A DNA stretch of 64,000 nt from positions 62,001-126,000 of the forward strand of contig SBGX01000010.1 in assembly GCA_006226425.1 (NCBI GenBank). Direction: 5' to 3'. Position numbers and translations under genes: made by a program. Positions 7,510-18,600 of the stretch are shown here, piece by piece. The DNA comes from Bacteroidota bacterium. Lineage in GTDB: Bacteria > Bacteroidota > Bacteroidia > Flavobacteriales_D > Crocinitomicaceae. A model generated the notes under the pieces. That model ran no database searches and was not told the origin of the DNA. It was given only the letters and a program-made list of their open reading frames with translations. Numbering within the stretch: position 1 is the stretch's first letter; each line of letters begins with the position of its first letter.

Positions 7510-10500
7510 TTAATAATTCTTGGTCAAAGCCGCATCATTGGTCTCTCGCTGCCAAACATATTCGCTAGACGGAGAACCATTTTTCTGATAAGTGATTCCT
7601 GTCAACGACTGGGTTCTGACATAAATCTGTCCGTGTCCGTTTTTCACTACGACTCTTCTGGTCACCACTGACACCAACAAACCATCCTCATCTGTCTTAT
7701 TGAACGTTTCCTGAGAAACCCCCTCCGGATAAGTTTTCCCCAATTCGTTCGCTACTTTGTCATCAAATTGCATTTGCTTGGAAGAAATCTTGTCAAGCAT
7801 CAATCGGGCATTCGTTAGTTTTTCCTGTTTCCCAAGACTTTCATCATAAGCATGATCCTCTATTCGGCCGGAAACAATTTTCATTGATTCGGTGTTTTCT
7901 TCCGTTTTTTTAATGTCTTCCGTCTGCTTGGTCGAATACTCCTCGGACATTGTGCTAATGCCTGTTTTGGTTCTCAGTCGTTCTTCCTCATCACTCTGCA
8001 CCGCATTCACATCTCTGATACTGATATCCTTGTTCAACTGCACCACCTGGTCTACAATCACATCCTGATTGGCCTTTTCATTTTTGGTGATGACATCTGT
8101 TTTGCGCTTGATTGCCGCCAATTCTCCCTGATCCTCAATGTTCTTGACGAGGTTTTCCTGGAACTCCCGACGATTTACATCATCAATCTTTTTAGCGCCA
8201 ACTTTCAGTTGCTCTGTATTCTCCACCCGAATTTGATCCTGTTCTGTCGTCAGGCCATCAAACTTTTTCTTTTTCTCACTCAGGGTATTATCCGAAGACA
8301 AACTTTCCTCCAGGGCTCTCTCTCCGGAATGAATATCATTCTCTACCAGTTTTTTCTCCGTGATCTTCAATTCTTCCTTATTTCCGGTAGCTAACTTTGC
8401 GTCTTCCTGGAATTTAGCGGATTTTAATTTGGATTCATTTTCGAGACGGGCATTTGTCAATGCAATATTCTCATACTCTTCGTTGATCCGCTTGTTTTCA
8501 TCCACTTCAATTCTGGCCACAGTCGATCGGATTTTTTCCTCGATCTCTTTTCTCGAATCAAAATCTTCCAGTTGCTCGTCCTCATACTTGACTTTGACCT
8601 CGCTCAATCTTCCCTGATTGTCTATATCTTTCAAATAATCTTCATTGGAAGACTTTCTGACGGCATTTTCAACATTCAGATTGTAGGTCTTGACACTGGC
8701 TGTATTGTCTAAATATACCTGATCTGACTCATGATAATCTGCAGAGCGCTCACTCTCCACATTACTCAAAATCTCGCGGGCGTTCAGGTTTTCATTATAC
8801 TTCATCCCGATCGCCATACGTCGCTCGTTCTCTATTCCATGATTTACTTCTACCAGCTTTCCTTCGTACTTTCTTCTGTTCTCAATTCCCTTTTCACTAT
8901 TGTCTTCCCGGTCTTTTTCGTAGCCTTCTATGGTCATCCTGGAATCATAAATCGACTCCATCTTTTGAGTACCCGTTTCAGCCACTGAATTCTCGATACC
9001 TTCGCGTCTGGAATCCATTTTCAAACGTCTTCGGTTCTTCCGCTCGCGTTCTGCTCGTTCCAAAGCAGCCAGCACATCTTTTGGATCTTCGCTGGTTGGT
9101 AATCCTAAATTCGGCAATCCCTGAGGATTGGAAGATACAACTGGTTTCGGGTTGAGGATTTGCTCAATCTCATTCAGTTTCTTTTGCGGATAAGGATCAT
9201 TTGATTTCAAGGTCAGGGCCCTGTTATACAATTCTTTGGCTTTATTATAGTTGGATGAATTGAAATAATCATCTGCCTTTGAGATCAACTTATTATACTG
9301 TTTTTGCTCATCCGGCTTGGCCTGCAGATTCTTGATACATTTGTCCACCTGTCTCCGGGCATAAGCATCACTGGAAATAATTCCCAGAGCTTCTTCATAC
9401 TTTTGTCTGGCTTTGCTCCAATCAGATGCTTTAAAGAGATTATCCCCCTCTTTCACCAGTAGGTCAAAGCGCTTCTTTTGATCCGCTTCGTTCTTTTTGT
9501 TATTCGCTTCATCAATCAGACGTTCCACCTGTTTGATCTTGGAAATAGCCATCGGATCATTGTCTTTCACCGTCAGGGCATTCCGATAATCTGACAATGC
9601 TTTCTGATAATCTTTGGCATCTAGTGCCTGATCCCCACTCGTCATGTACTTTTGATACATGGCGTCGCGTTTCTCTCCTTCCAATTCCTTATTCAGAAGA
9701 ATTTTCAACTCTTTGATTCTTCGCGGAGGAGTCGCTTCGGTCGGCTTTAATTTTTTTGCTTCTTCAAAATAGTTAATTGCCTCCTGATAATTCTGTCCCG
9801 CTGCTGACGCCTCAGCCTTTTTTATTTTTTCTTTATAGGCTTCCTCTAGCTGTTCTGATTCCTGTTCTTCTTTGCGGAGTCTTTCAACTTCCTTCAACTT
9901 ATTCTTGGGAATCTGATCATTCGGCTTGAGTTTGGATGCCCGGTTATACATGTCCATGGCCTTATCCCAGTTCTTCTCATCAATTGCCTTTTGTCCTACT
10001 TTCAGGATTTTCAAATAGGCTTCATTCTCCTGCTTATCAGAATTCTCCTTCTCCAATCGCTCTGCTTCGGCTGCTCTGTCCACCGGCTCTTTTTCCTTCG
10101 GCTTAAGCATACCTGCCTCGTTGTACCATTTGATTGCTTCGGTATAATTTTTAGCGACGAAAGCTGTATTTCCCTTCTTCATCGCATCCTGGTACTTTCG
10201 ATCGATTTCCGCCTGATTCTTGCGTTCTTCTTTGATCCGTTTCAAATCGGCAATTTTATTCTTCACGGCACCATCATTCGGACGCTGATTTAATGCTGTC
10301 TGATACTTGGCGATTGCTCCATCGATATTTGATCTTTCCAATGCCTCTGCTTCCCGAAGTATTCTTTGATAGGCAGCTTCCTCCTGAATCTTTTTATCGA
10401 TTTCGACCAGTTTCTGCTCTATCTCAGGATCGAGTTTGATCTTTTTAGCTTGTGTCAGACTACTTTTTGCTTTTTCCCAATCTTCTGAATTATAGGCCGA

Positions 10501-11940
10501 AAGTCCTTCCGATTTCAAACGTTGAAATTCCTTTTCCTGCTGCTCTCTCAACTGCTCGGCACGAATGTTCTTTTCAATTTCCGCTAACTTGGCTTTCGCC
10601 ACCGGATTACTCGGCTGAAGTTTCAACACCGCCTCGTACTTTCCTTTGGCTCCTTCCCAATCCTTATTGCCAAACAAGCTATTACCTTCAATGAGTAATG
10701 CTTCGATCTTTTTCTTTTGTTTCTCAGCTTCAATTATTTCCAGATCAATTTTCTTGATCTGATCTTTGGGATAAGACTCCGTATTATCAAGTAATGAGGC
10801 CTGCTCATAGGCTTTTTTGGCCTCCGGAAGTTTTCCCGTTTTATACAGCTGATCCGCGAAGCGTATTTTTTCGTCGTACTGCTTTTTCTTGGCAGCCTGG
10901 GAAGCCGCCTCCTTCAGTTTCTGATCAATATCAGCTATACGCTGCTTAGGATGTACTTCCGAGGGCTTCAAGGAAGATGCATTCTTGTAACTTACCTTAG
11001 CCTGGGCGTACTTCTGTTGATCATATAGATCATCAGCTTCTTTAATCAAAGCAGTATACTTAGCTTCCGATTCTCTTTTTTGTTTTTCCGCGGCCACAAT
11101 TTGTTGAATCGAACTGATCTGACTCTTCGGATACTGCTCATTTTTCAACTTAACAGCTTGCTCATACTTGGCTATTGCCTGCTCATATTTCTTCTGGTCT
11201 CTTAACGCATCAGCCTCTTTGATCGTCTTATTATAGAGATCATCATTCTGTTTTTCGACCAGTTCATTTTGCTTCATTGCTTTCAGAAGCCCATCCAACT
11301 CCTTCACTCGTTCGGCCGGATACTTTTCTTTGGGCTTCAACAACAAGGCCTCTTCATACTTGGCCAATGCCTGCTCATACTTTTTTTGCTTGTACCAGGA
11401 GTCTCCTGCTTCAATGGCTTTTTGGTACTTAATATCCGTTTGACTTTCCTTTTTATCAGCCTCTGCCATCAGCGCTTCAATTTTCTTGCGCATTCGCTCG
11501 GCAATGATCTGATCATAAACTAAGTCTGGGCTTCCCTCATAATAAAATTCGGTAAACGGATTCTTTAAGACGTAGGAATAATCAATATTTGGCTGCTCAT
11601 CAAAAAGTGATACCTGAACAACCATTTTCGCATCTTTTCCCCCTAAGCGAGCTTCATCAATATCCTTCGCATCCAGGTTTAGAAAACGATTTACTTTTCC
11701 TGGCTTGGAGAATACAAACTTGTACTTTTTTCCTGCCGGAATACTAAACTTGATATTTCCATTTGAAGGAGAAGTTGCTGTTTTTACGGTCGTGGCTCCG
11801 TCCAATACGGTTAATGTGGCTCCGGATAGTTTTTTCCCAGTTTCATAATGAGCCATTTTCACATCGATGTTCACCATCACCTGTGAAAGCCCCACCATGT
11901 GGATCAACCCAATCGCAACAAATAACAGCCACTTCATCAT
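7510..11940 (-). CDS. Very large secreted TPR-repeat protein with charged coiled-coil region
   Basis: A 1476-residue protein. A signal peptide (about residues 1-20, ending GLSQ) precedes a small beta domain of the carboxypeptidase-regulatory/CNA-B kind (about 22-115). Then come at least 13 TPR-like units of about 60 residues from about 160 to 940, each with the pattern W/Y..A...Y..A..LKP..., followed by a proline and a lysine-rich linker helix. Residues about 960-1390 are highly charged and probably coiled coil. The last 75 residues (from KTYPEGVSQETF, with VTRRVVVKNG) form a compact domain that I recall ending other Bacteroidota envelope proteins. No lipobox cysteine and no T9SS sorting domain are seen, so it is probably periplasmic. 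It stands between mpl and a gingipain gene in the same direction but with its own spacing. A scaffold role is a guess. Confidence 0.8.
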   Translation of the reverse strand: MMKWLLFVAIGLIHMVGLSQVMVNIDVKMAHYETGKKLSGATLTVLDGATTVKTATSPSNGNIKFSIPAGKKYKFVFSKPGKVNRFLNLDAKDIDEARLGGKDAKMVVQVSLFDEQPNIDYSYVLKNPFTEFYYEGSPDLVYDQIIAERMRKKIEALMAEADKKESQTDIKYQKAIEAGDSWYKQKKYEQALAKYEEALLLKPKEKYPAERVKELDGLLKAMKQNELVEKQNDDLYNKTIKEADALRDQKKYEQAIAKYEQAVKLKNEQYPKSQISSIQQIVAAEKQKRESEAKYTALIKEADDLYDQQKYAQAKVSYKNASSLKPSEVHPKQRIADIDQKLKEAASQAAKKKQYDEKIRFADQLYKTGKLPEAKKAYEQASLLDNTESYPKDQIKKIDLEIIEAEKQKKKIEALLIEGNSLFGNKDWEGAKGKYEAVLKLQPSNPVAKAKLAEIEKNIRAEQLREQQEKEFQRLKSEGLSAYNSEDWEKAKSSLTQAKKIKLDPEIEQKLVEIDKKIQEEAAYQRILREAEALERSNIDGAIAKYQTALNQRPNDGAVKNKIADLKRIKEERKNQAEIDRKYQDAMKKGNTAFVAKNYTEAIKWYNEAGMLKPKEKEPVDRAAEAERLEKENSDKQENEAYLKILKVGQKAIDEKNWDKAMDMYNRASKLKPNDQIPKNKLKEVERLRKEEQESEQLEEAYKEKIKKAEASAAGQNYQEAINYFEEAKKLKPTEATPPRRIKELKILLNKELEGEKRDAMYQKYMTSGDQALDAKDYQKALSDYRNALTVKDNDPMAISKIKQVERLIDEANNKKNEADQKKRFDLLVKEGDNLFKASDWSKARQKYEEALGIISSDAYARRQVDKCIKNLQAKPDEQKQYNKLISKADDYFNSSNYNKAKELYNRALTLKSNDPYPQKKLNEIEQILNPKPVVSSNPQGLPNLGLPTSEDPKDVLAALERAERERKNRRRLKMDSRREGIENSVAETGTQKMESIYDSRMTIEGYEKDREDNSEKGIENRRKYEGKLVEVNHGIENERRMAIGMKYNENLNAREILSNVESERSADYHESDQVYLDNTASVKTYNLNVENAVRKSSNEDYLKDIDNQGRLSEVKVKYEDEQLEDFDSRKEIEEKIRSTVARIEVDENKRINEEYENIALTNARLENESKLKSAKFQEDAKLATGNKEELKITEKKLVENDIHSGERALEESLSSDNTLSEKKKKFDGLTTEQDQIRVENTEQLKVGAKKIDDVNRREFQENLVKNIEDQGELAAIKRKTDVITKNEKANQDVIVDQVVQLNKDISIRDVNAVQSDEEERLRTKTGISTMSEEYSTKQTEDIKKTEENTESMKIVSGRIEDHAYDESLGKQEKLTNARLMLDKISSKQMQFDDKVANELGKTYPEGVSQETFNKTDEDGLLVSVVTRRVVVKNGHGQIYVRTQSLTGITYQKNGSPSSEYVWQRETNDAALTKNY

Positions 11941-12095
11941 ATTTCCCTCTATTAAACGATTATCTGTACAACTTGTTACAAGAATCGTTCAATTCCTTAT
12001 TCGGAATAGGAGACAAATATCGCAAAAAGAACTGAATTGGGTGCTATGCCGATCGTTCACTGGGGAATCAAAAAGGGAGTTATGCCCGACAAACT

Positions 12096-14345
12096 TTAAG
12101 GACGCATGAATTTTTCTACCCTCCCCTGCGATCCGTCTTTCAAGCGGAGAACATACATCCCATGTCCCAATGCTCCCAGCGAGACAAGGACTGGCTGATG
12201 ATTTTGAGCAGCGAATTCTTTGGAAATCACTAATCTTCCGCGAACATCATGAACCGACAACTCGACAAAATCACTTTTGGGCAGGTAATACACATACCAC
12301 TCATCTCCAAACTGATACATCATCAACGATTCACTGTCTTCCGACTCTTCACAATCCGACTGTCCAACTTTGATTTGCCCGAAATACGGAATGCTTTTGT
12401 CCTTGGTGACGATTACTTCCAAATCTCCGGAGACCGCACTTAGTTCAAACACGCACTGCCCATTTTCAATTTTTCCCTGACGAATCACCTGGCCATCCTG
12501 CCAAATAACGACTGATGCCCCTTCTTCATTCGCCGACACAAAATACTGTGGCTGACCAAACTCGGGCAAACATTGCTGATGTTGAACTTCTAATGCTTTT
12601 GGAACTTCATTTCGATAAGCTATTTCAGGGTCTCCGAAAAAGATCCAGGTTTGCATGACTTCCACCCCTTTTCCAGGATATTTCTCCAACATGCTTAACT
12701 GCGCATTATAGAATAGTGCCCCCATCGAGTATGGATTATAGTCTGCCTTCTCCAGGATCAACCGGGTCATTTCATCCTGCGTTTCCATCGGTGGGGCCCA
12801 GGACATTAAAATGGACGACCCACAAGCTGCAATCGCACCCGTTGGATCACCAGTCAAATCATCACTAGCTCTCAACCAATTCTCTCCAATACAGGTTTGT
12901 CCTACAAAGCCTCCATTATTACAGGCTACAGAAACCACCATCGGGTACTTCCCGGTATTCACCAACTTTGAAACATTATTGGAAGAAAAACCCCCAGAGA
13001 AACAAGTATTCAGATCTCCGTGCCCCGTATAATTATACAATCCCACACCATCATTTACTGCCTCTTCAATACTCATTGAATTCGGATTTCCCGGAGCATC
13101 ATCACCTCCTCTGGAACCATCGTAAAATTCATAAACCTTAGTGTATCCGGCATCCAGCAATTCGTTTCTGAGTCCTCTCATGTGCTGCCAATCGGCCTGT
13201 CCGTCATCACCATAACCCGCTCCCTCACTAGAAGCAACGCCAATGGCTTTTTGATAAGAATCTCCTCCTTTCGGCTCCCGTTCATACTCCAGAATTCGGG
13301 TCGACATCAATGCTACTTCTTCTGTGGTTCCTGATAAACGTCCCACAAACAATTCCGGATAAAAATCGGAACCTTCCAATTGACCGTAGTAAGTATCACT
13401 GTACAACTCTTCCCAGCTACTTGTCTGACCGTACGTATACCCTGGAATCTGCTCGTGATCTCCCACCAGCATCAAATACCTGATCGATGGATTCAGTTCA
13501 TAGCGAGACCGAATACTATCATGCAGCTGCTCTGGTGATAGTTGATCCATATCCCCAAACTTCATAAGCTCCACTTTCAGTCCCTTTTTCTGTTTCCATT
13601 GTACTAACTCGCCCAAAGCATCAGAATATGAATCCCTGCATACGATCAGGACATCCCCTTCTTCATCAATCGGTTTGTACTTATCAACCGGTGCTGTTTG
13701 TTTCGCAAACAAGGATTTGAAAATCTCCTGATCTGCTCTGGATACTTGCTCGGCTCGTGGCTCGTTCACTCCACTGAGTAAGGGATCAACAGTGATGCGA
13801 ATTAATAAATCAGTATAGACCCTTAAATGTTTTTGAACCGGATTATAACGATATGGAGTCAGGTGTACAACCTGTCCACGAACACTTCGCATCACGAAAG
13901 GAGTCAATTCACTAATCACAGAAGCCGGATAAGCGGCATCTTGCTGGTAAGTCTCTGAAAAATGATAAGGAATGCTTTCCGGGTTGACATTTCTGGATAA
14001 ATTCCCCTTCGAAGGTGCAACCTGAACACCAGTAAAATCCTGGTACAACTCTTTTTCTATAGTGACAGTCACCTTCCCGCGATTGGCGATACGAAAACTT
14101 TCTCCGAATACCGGCAACTGGGGCTCTCCTTCATCCAGGCTGACCCAACGATGGCTTTGTGCAAAATTGATATACTGTCCACCTTCGATTTCAGTATACT
14201 GAAACCCGGAAACAGATTGATGAAAACGGATCAGGTATTCATTTTCGCTCTGCTCAAGTACTTCAAAATGGGACTGGGCCCGAACGGAAATTCCGATCAG
14301 GAGAAAAACTCCCCACAACAGTCGATTCATGCTCATTCTCTGCAT
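12096..14345 (-). CDS. Gingipain-family cysteine protease (peptidase C25) with T9SS sorting domain
   Basis: A 749-residue secreted protease. After a signal peptide (LLWGVFLLIGISVRAQ) comes a propeptide-like region, then the C25 catalytic domain. H442 in NYTGHGD and C475 in VACNNGGF are 33 residues apart, the same spacing as His211 and Cys244 of gingipain RgpB. The C-terminal 80 residues (SDFVELSVHDVRGRLV ... GMYVLRLKDG) are a type A T9SS sorting domain, so the protein should be exported through T9SS and anchored or released at the cell surface. This separates it from PorU, the C25 sortase, which is larger and lacks such a domain. Three in-frame ATGs (14345, 14336, 14330) are possible. It is divergent from mdh, and the shared intergenic region has an inverted repeat. 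Confidence 0.92.
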   Translation of the reverse strand: MQRMSMNRLLWGVFLLIGISVRAQSHFEVLEQSENEYLIRFHQSVSGFQYTEIEGGQYINFAQSHRWVSLDEGEPQLPVFGESFRIANRGKVTVTIEKELYQDFTGVQVAPSKGNLSRNVNPESIPYHFSETYQQDAAYPASVISELTPFVMRSVRGQVVHLTPYRYNPVQKHLRVYTDLLIRITVDPLLSGVNEPRAEQVSRADQEIFKSLFAKQTAPVDKYKPIDEEGDVLIVCRDSYSDALGELVQWKQKKGLKVELMKFGDMDQLSPEQLHDSIRSRYELNPSIRYLMLVGDHEQIPGYTYGQTSSWEELYSDTYYGQLEGSDFYPELFVGRLSGTTEEVALMSTRILEYEREPKGGDSYQKAIGVASSEGAGYGDDGQADWQHMRGLRNELLDAGYTKVYEFYDGSRGGDDAPGNPNSMSIEEAVNDGVGLYNYTGHGDLNTCFSGGFSSNNVSKLVNTGKYPMVVSVACNNGGFVGQTCIGENWLRASDDLTGDPTGAIAACGSSILMSWAPPMETQDEMTRLILEKADYNPYSMGALFYNAQLSMLEKYPGKGVEVMQTWIFFGDPEIAYRNEVPKALEVQHQQCLPEFGQPQYFVSANEEGASVVIWQDGQVIRQGKIENGQCVFELSAVSGDLEVIVTKDKSIPYFGQIKVGQSDCEESEDSESLMMYQFGDEWYVYYLPKSDFVELSVHDVRGRLVISKEFAAQNHQPVLVSLGALGHGMYVLRLKDGSQGRVEKFMRP

Positions 14346-14354
14346 CCGAATGAA

Positions 14355-14538
14355 CTAAATTACAACTTTATGCCTGATATCACATTCAAAAGCTGTTAAA
14401 AATGATCTCATGGTATAAATTATTGAGTTTTCTGTTGCGGATCCTCCCCTCAAATTCCTGCCGCCTTCAAAAAACTTTCGATCAGGCATAAATAATCTGA
14501 CCTGGACTTCCTTATTCATCTAAAAAAGTGTAATTTAG
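14355..14538. promoter_or_regulatory. Divergent gingipain/mdh promoter region with perfect 12-bp inverted repeat
   Basis: TTTATGCCTGAT at 14367-14378 is the exact reverse complement of ATCAGGCATAAA at 14481-14492, with 102 nt between. Read toward each gene, both arms have the same orientation, ATCAGGCATAAA. Each arm is followed by the same -7-like 8-mer TAATTTAG: at 14362-14355 on the minus strand for the protease, 4 nt after the arm, and at 14531-14538 on the plus strand for mdh, 38 nt after it. One regulator could bind both arms. A chance 12-bp repeat somewhere in a window this size is not unlikely. Confidence 0.35.
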
Positions 14539-14564
14539 CGGCAAATTTTTCAAAAAAACTAAAA

Positions 14565-15503
14565 ATGAAAGTAACTGTTGTAGGTGCTGGTAACGTTGGA
14601 GCGACTTGTGCAGACGTTTTGGCTCACAAAGAAATTGCAAATGAAATCATTTTGCTTGACATTAAAGAAGGATTTGCAGAGGGGAAAGCCCTGGATATGT
14701 GGCAAACTGCTCCTATCAACCTTTATGATTCCAGAACGATCGGATCGACAAATGACTATGCTAAAACAGCTGGATCTGATGTCGTGGTAATTACTTCAGG
14801 ACTTCCAAGAAAACCTGGAATGTCTCGTGATGACCTGATCGCTACGAACGCAGGAATCGTTAAGACAGTTACGGATAACATTATGAAGCATTCTCCGGAT
14901 GCTATCCTGATCGTTGTATCCAACCCATTGGATGTCATGACTTACTGTGCTTACCTGAATGCTAACGTTGATTCAAAACGCGTATTCGGTATGGCTGGAA
15001 TCCTGGACACGGCAAGATACCGCGCATTCCTGGCAAGCGAATTGAATGTTTCTCCAAAAGATATCCAGGCAGTATTGATGGGTGGACACGGAGACACGAT
15101 GGTTCCACTTCCTCGATATACCACCGTAGGAGGTATTCCTGTGACTGAATTGATCGACGAAGAAAAACTGGATGCTATTATTGAGCGTACGAAGTTCGGA
15201 GGTGGAGAAATCGTTAAACTTCTTGGTACTTCTGCATGGTACGCACCAGGAGCTGCTGCTGCCCAGATGGTTGAGGCAGTTGTACGCGACCAAAAAAGAG
15301 TGTTCCCGGTTTGTACGATGTTGAACGGAGAATACGGAATGAAGAATATTTACCTGGGTGTACCAGTAATCCTTGGTAAAAACGGAATTGAAAAAGTAAT
15401 CGAACTTCAATTGAACGATTCCGAGAAAGCCATGCTAAATGAATCTGCAGAAGCGGTTCGAGGTGTGATGGCTGTTTTAGATAACATGAACATCAACGCA
15501 TAA
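14565..15503 (+). CDS. mdh: Malate dehydrogenase
   Basis: A 312-residue NAD-dependent malate dehydrogenase of the LDH-like type. The N-terminus VVGAGNVGATCA is the NAD-binding GxGxxG turn. The substrate loop GLPRKPGMSR has arginine where lactate dehydrogenases have glutamine, which selects malate/oxaloacetate. GGHGDTMVPL carries the catalytic histidine, and VSNPLDVMTY is the conserved central segment. It catalyses the last step of the TCA cycle in the cytoplasm. The length is typical. It is a single-gene unit with its own terminator at 15530 and a divergent promoter region shared with the protease gene. The start ATG follows an A-rich stretch without a Shine-Dalgarno sequence. Confidence 0.96.
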   Translation: MKVTVVGAGNVGATCADVLAHKEIANEIILLDIKEGFAEGKALDMWQTAPINLYDSRTIGSTNDYAKTAGSDVVVITSGLPRKPGMSRDDLIATNAGIVKTVTDNIMKHSPDAILIVVSNPLDVMTYCAYLNANVDSKRVFGMAGILDTARYRAFLASELNVSPKDIQAVLMGGHGDTMVPLPRYTTVGGIPVTELIDEEKLDAIIERTKFGGGEIVKLLGTSAWYAPGAAAAQMVEAVVRDQKRVFPVCTMLNGEYGMKNIYLGVPVILGKNGIEKVIELQLNDSEKAMLNESAEAVRGVMAVLDNMNINA

Positions 15504-15529
15504 GCGTTACTTCCATTTTTATATTGATG

Positions 15530-15559
15530 AAAGGCTCCATTTTGGGGCCTTTCTCTTTT
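15530..15559 (+). terminator. Rho-independent terminator of mdh
   Basis: AAAGGCTCC (15530-15538) pairs with GGGGCCTTT (15544-15552), with one G-T wobble, over a 5-nt loop, and is followed by a pyrimidine/T-rich tract. It lies 27 nt after the mdh stop. Confidence 0.8.
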
Positions 15560-15687
15560 AAACAGAACTACCATATCAAACAAGCCAGACCGGTACAGCA
15601 ATTTAAGATAAATTAGTAATTCCCTTTCAGATATATTTATAAATTCGCAGATCGGTATTTGATTTTAACCTCGATTCCAATTAAGCT

Positions 15688-18600
15688 ATGGATTACAAAA
15701 AGTTGAACACTTACGTCGGATGGTTGGTCTTTTTGATCGCAACCACCGTTTATTTTATTACCATTGAGGACACTGTGAGCCTCTGGGACTGTGGGGAATA
15801 CATCACGGCGGCATACAAACTGGAAGTAGGTCACCCTCCGGGTGCTCCACTCTTTATGTTGCTTGGACGTCTGTTCTCCTTTTTCGCGGCTCCTGAAAAC
15901 GTTGCTGTTTGGATTAACCGGATGTCCGCTTTAAGTAGTTCTGCGACGATCCTATTCATGTTCTGGTCCATTACCATTCTGACCAAAAAAATGGCTTTCA
16001 AGAATGGAAGAACCCTTAGTCGGGGAAGTCAAATCGCTATTATAGGAAGTGGTTTTGTCGGTGCCATGGCATATACCTTTACCGATTCATTTTGGTTCTC
16101 CGCTGTTGAAGGGGAAGTTTACGCCATGTCATCCCTGTTTACCGCATTGATTTTCTGGGCTACCATGAAATGGGATGAAGAAATGGATGCCATCAAGCAT
16201 GGAGAGCTGGAAGGGGATCATGAACCTATGCGCTGGATGATCCTGATCATGTTCTTGTTTGGTCTCGCCATTGGGGTCCACTTACTCGGTTTGTTGGTAA
16301 TCCCTGCGATTGGTTATGTCATCTACTTCAACCAGTGGAAAGAAATCTCCAAAAAAGGATTCTTCATTACCGGAATCTTATCCATTTTCGTCCTTGGCTT
16401 TATCCAGGAAGGAATCATTCCAGGAACCATTTCCCTGGCCTCCAAATTTGAAGTGTTTTTCAAGAACAGCATGGGACTTCCTTTCTACTCTGGAAGTGTC
16501 TTCTTTTTCATTTTACTGGTCGGGCTGTGTGTATATTTCCTTCGTTGGAGCAAAAAGAAAAATCGCCCGATCGTCAATGCTGCATTTCTGGGACTCATCG
16601 TCTTCCTCATTGGATACGGATCATTTGCAGTGATCGTTATTCGATCCAACGCGAATACCCCTTTGGATGAAAACGATCCGGAAAACCTGGTTACGTTACA
16701 CGCCTACCTGAAAAGGGAGCAATATGGTAGCTGGCCAATTCTTTACGGACCATACTGGAATTCTGATTACCCACGAAATGAACGGGGTGACATCGATAAT
16801 TCGGATTTTGGTGACCGTTCACGTTTTTACGCCCGTCGTTTTGTCGTTTCCAAACTGGATCAGGATGTCAAAGCCTATCGTAGTGAAGCCAAAGCACAGG
16901 CTTATGCCAAGAAACTAGGTAGCGGTTACGAGGTCAAGGAGAAGTACTATGTGACCAACGAGGAATCGCGCAAAAAGCAGGAACCTGTCTATGCCCAAAA
17001 TACATTCTTCCCAAGGATGTACTGGAGCCAGGACTCCAAAAAGACCAATGGATATAAATACTGGTCGGGCTACAATGCCAATGACGCAGATGCTGACACG
17101 GAACTTGGAGCCGATGGAAAAAGACTTCCAACTTTTGGAGAAAATCTCCGTTACTTCGGACACTATCAAATTAACTGGATGTACTGGCGCTACTTTATGT
17201 GGAACTTTGCCGGTCGACAAAATGATATTCAGGGCCATGGCGATGTGATGCGCGGAAACTGGATCAGTGGAATTTCGATGATCGATAATATGCGTCTTGG
17301 AGATCAATCCGAAGCACCGCTCTACACCCGGGAGAATCCTTCCAACAATCGATTCTTCTTGCTTCCTTTGATCCTGGGAATCATTGGAATGATCTTCCAT
17401 TTCTACAGAGCTCCGAAGGATGCATTCATTGTTCTATTGACTTTCATTTTTACCGGACTCGCCATTGTCATTTATCTGAATCAAAAGCCATTCGAGCCTC
17501 GTGAACGAGATTATGCATACGCTGCCTCTTTCTACGCCTTTGCCATGTGGATCGGTATTTCTGTATATGCCCTCTACGAGGCCTTTAAGAAGTTCGAACG
17601 CAAAGAATATATGGGATTGGCCAAGGTAATCGGAGGAGGATTCCTGCTTTGTCTCCTATTGGACGCCATTTTCTCAGACAACCTGATCGCCACCTTCATG
17701 TGGTTAATCATCAGTCTGATCGGCGCTGCTTTGATTCTTATTGTGAACCTGTTAGGAAAACAACTTAAAAGTGAAACCAGTGGTGCTTACCTGGCGGTAA
17801 TCGTTGCCCTGCTTGCTCCTGTTGTTCTAGCCGTCCAGGGATGGGATGATCATGACCGAAGTGATAAGACCTCGGCACATGATCTTGCCAATAACTACCT
17901 GGAATCCTGCGCTCCGAATAGTATTCTATTCACAAATGGAGATAATGATACCTTCCCACTTTGGTATCTCCAGGAAGTAGAAGAAAAAAGAACCGATGTA
18001 CGGGTTTGTAACCTGTCACTGATGCAAACAGACTGGTACACCGAACAAATGATGCGCAAAGCATACGATTCGGACCCTCTTCCAATCAAATTCGAAGAAG
18101 ATCAGATCATGATGTATGCCGGAAATACGGACGTTGTTTACTTCAGTTCCCTCCTGGATCTGGTAAGTAGCAGTCTGGCACCGGAACAACTGAAAAAGAT
18201 CATCAATAGCAAGATCAAATACAACCAGGATAGCTTCCGCGCTTCGTATGAAGGATTCAAAGGGGGCACCGGAGAAATCGCTGCCCTCATTAAAGCGAAC
18301 GATCCTTCTGTCCAAACGCGAGTAAATGAAATCCGACAATCCTTGAGTATGCCGGTGACCGATCCAAACGCGGACGACGTGATCAAATTACTGACAAATT
18401 GTATCGAAATCATCACAGCTTACTCTCAGGGAATGATCGAAATTCCGACCGAAGCCATCAAACAGTTCCAGGAGTCGCTTCGCGCCTGGGAGGCCCCATG
18501 GGATTACCTTCCATTAGCAGAAGCCATGGAGTTTGTTCGCGACGACCACAACATGATCAGTGGAAACATTGGAGAACTTCGCATGTTCCCAAGCCGTGGA

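Noticed and set aside
12056-12095. GGG/CCC hairpin after the gingipain gene as terminator
   Set aside because: The stem is only 3-4 bp. The following T-run alone does not support a call.
14367-14492. The 12-bp inverted repeat as ends of a miniature transposable element
   Set aside because: No target-site duplication flanks it, no second copy is visible in the window, and each arm sits beside a promoter-like box.
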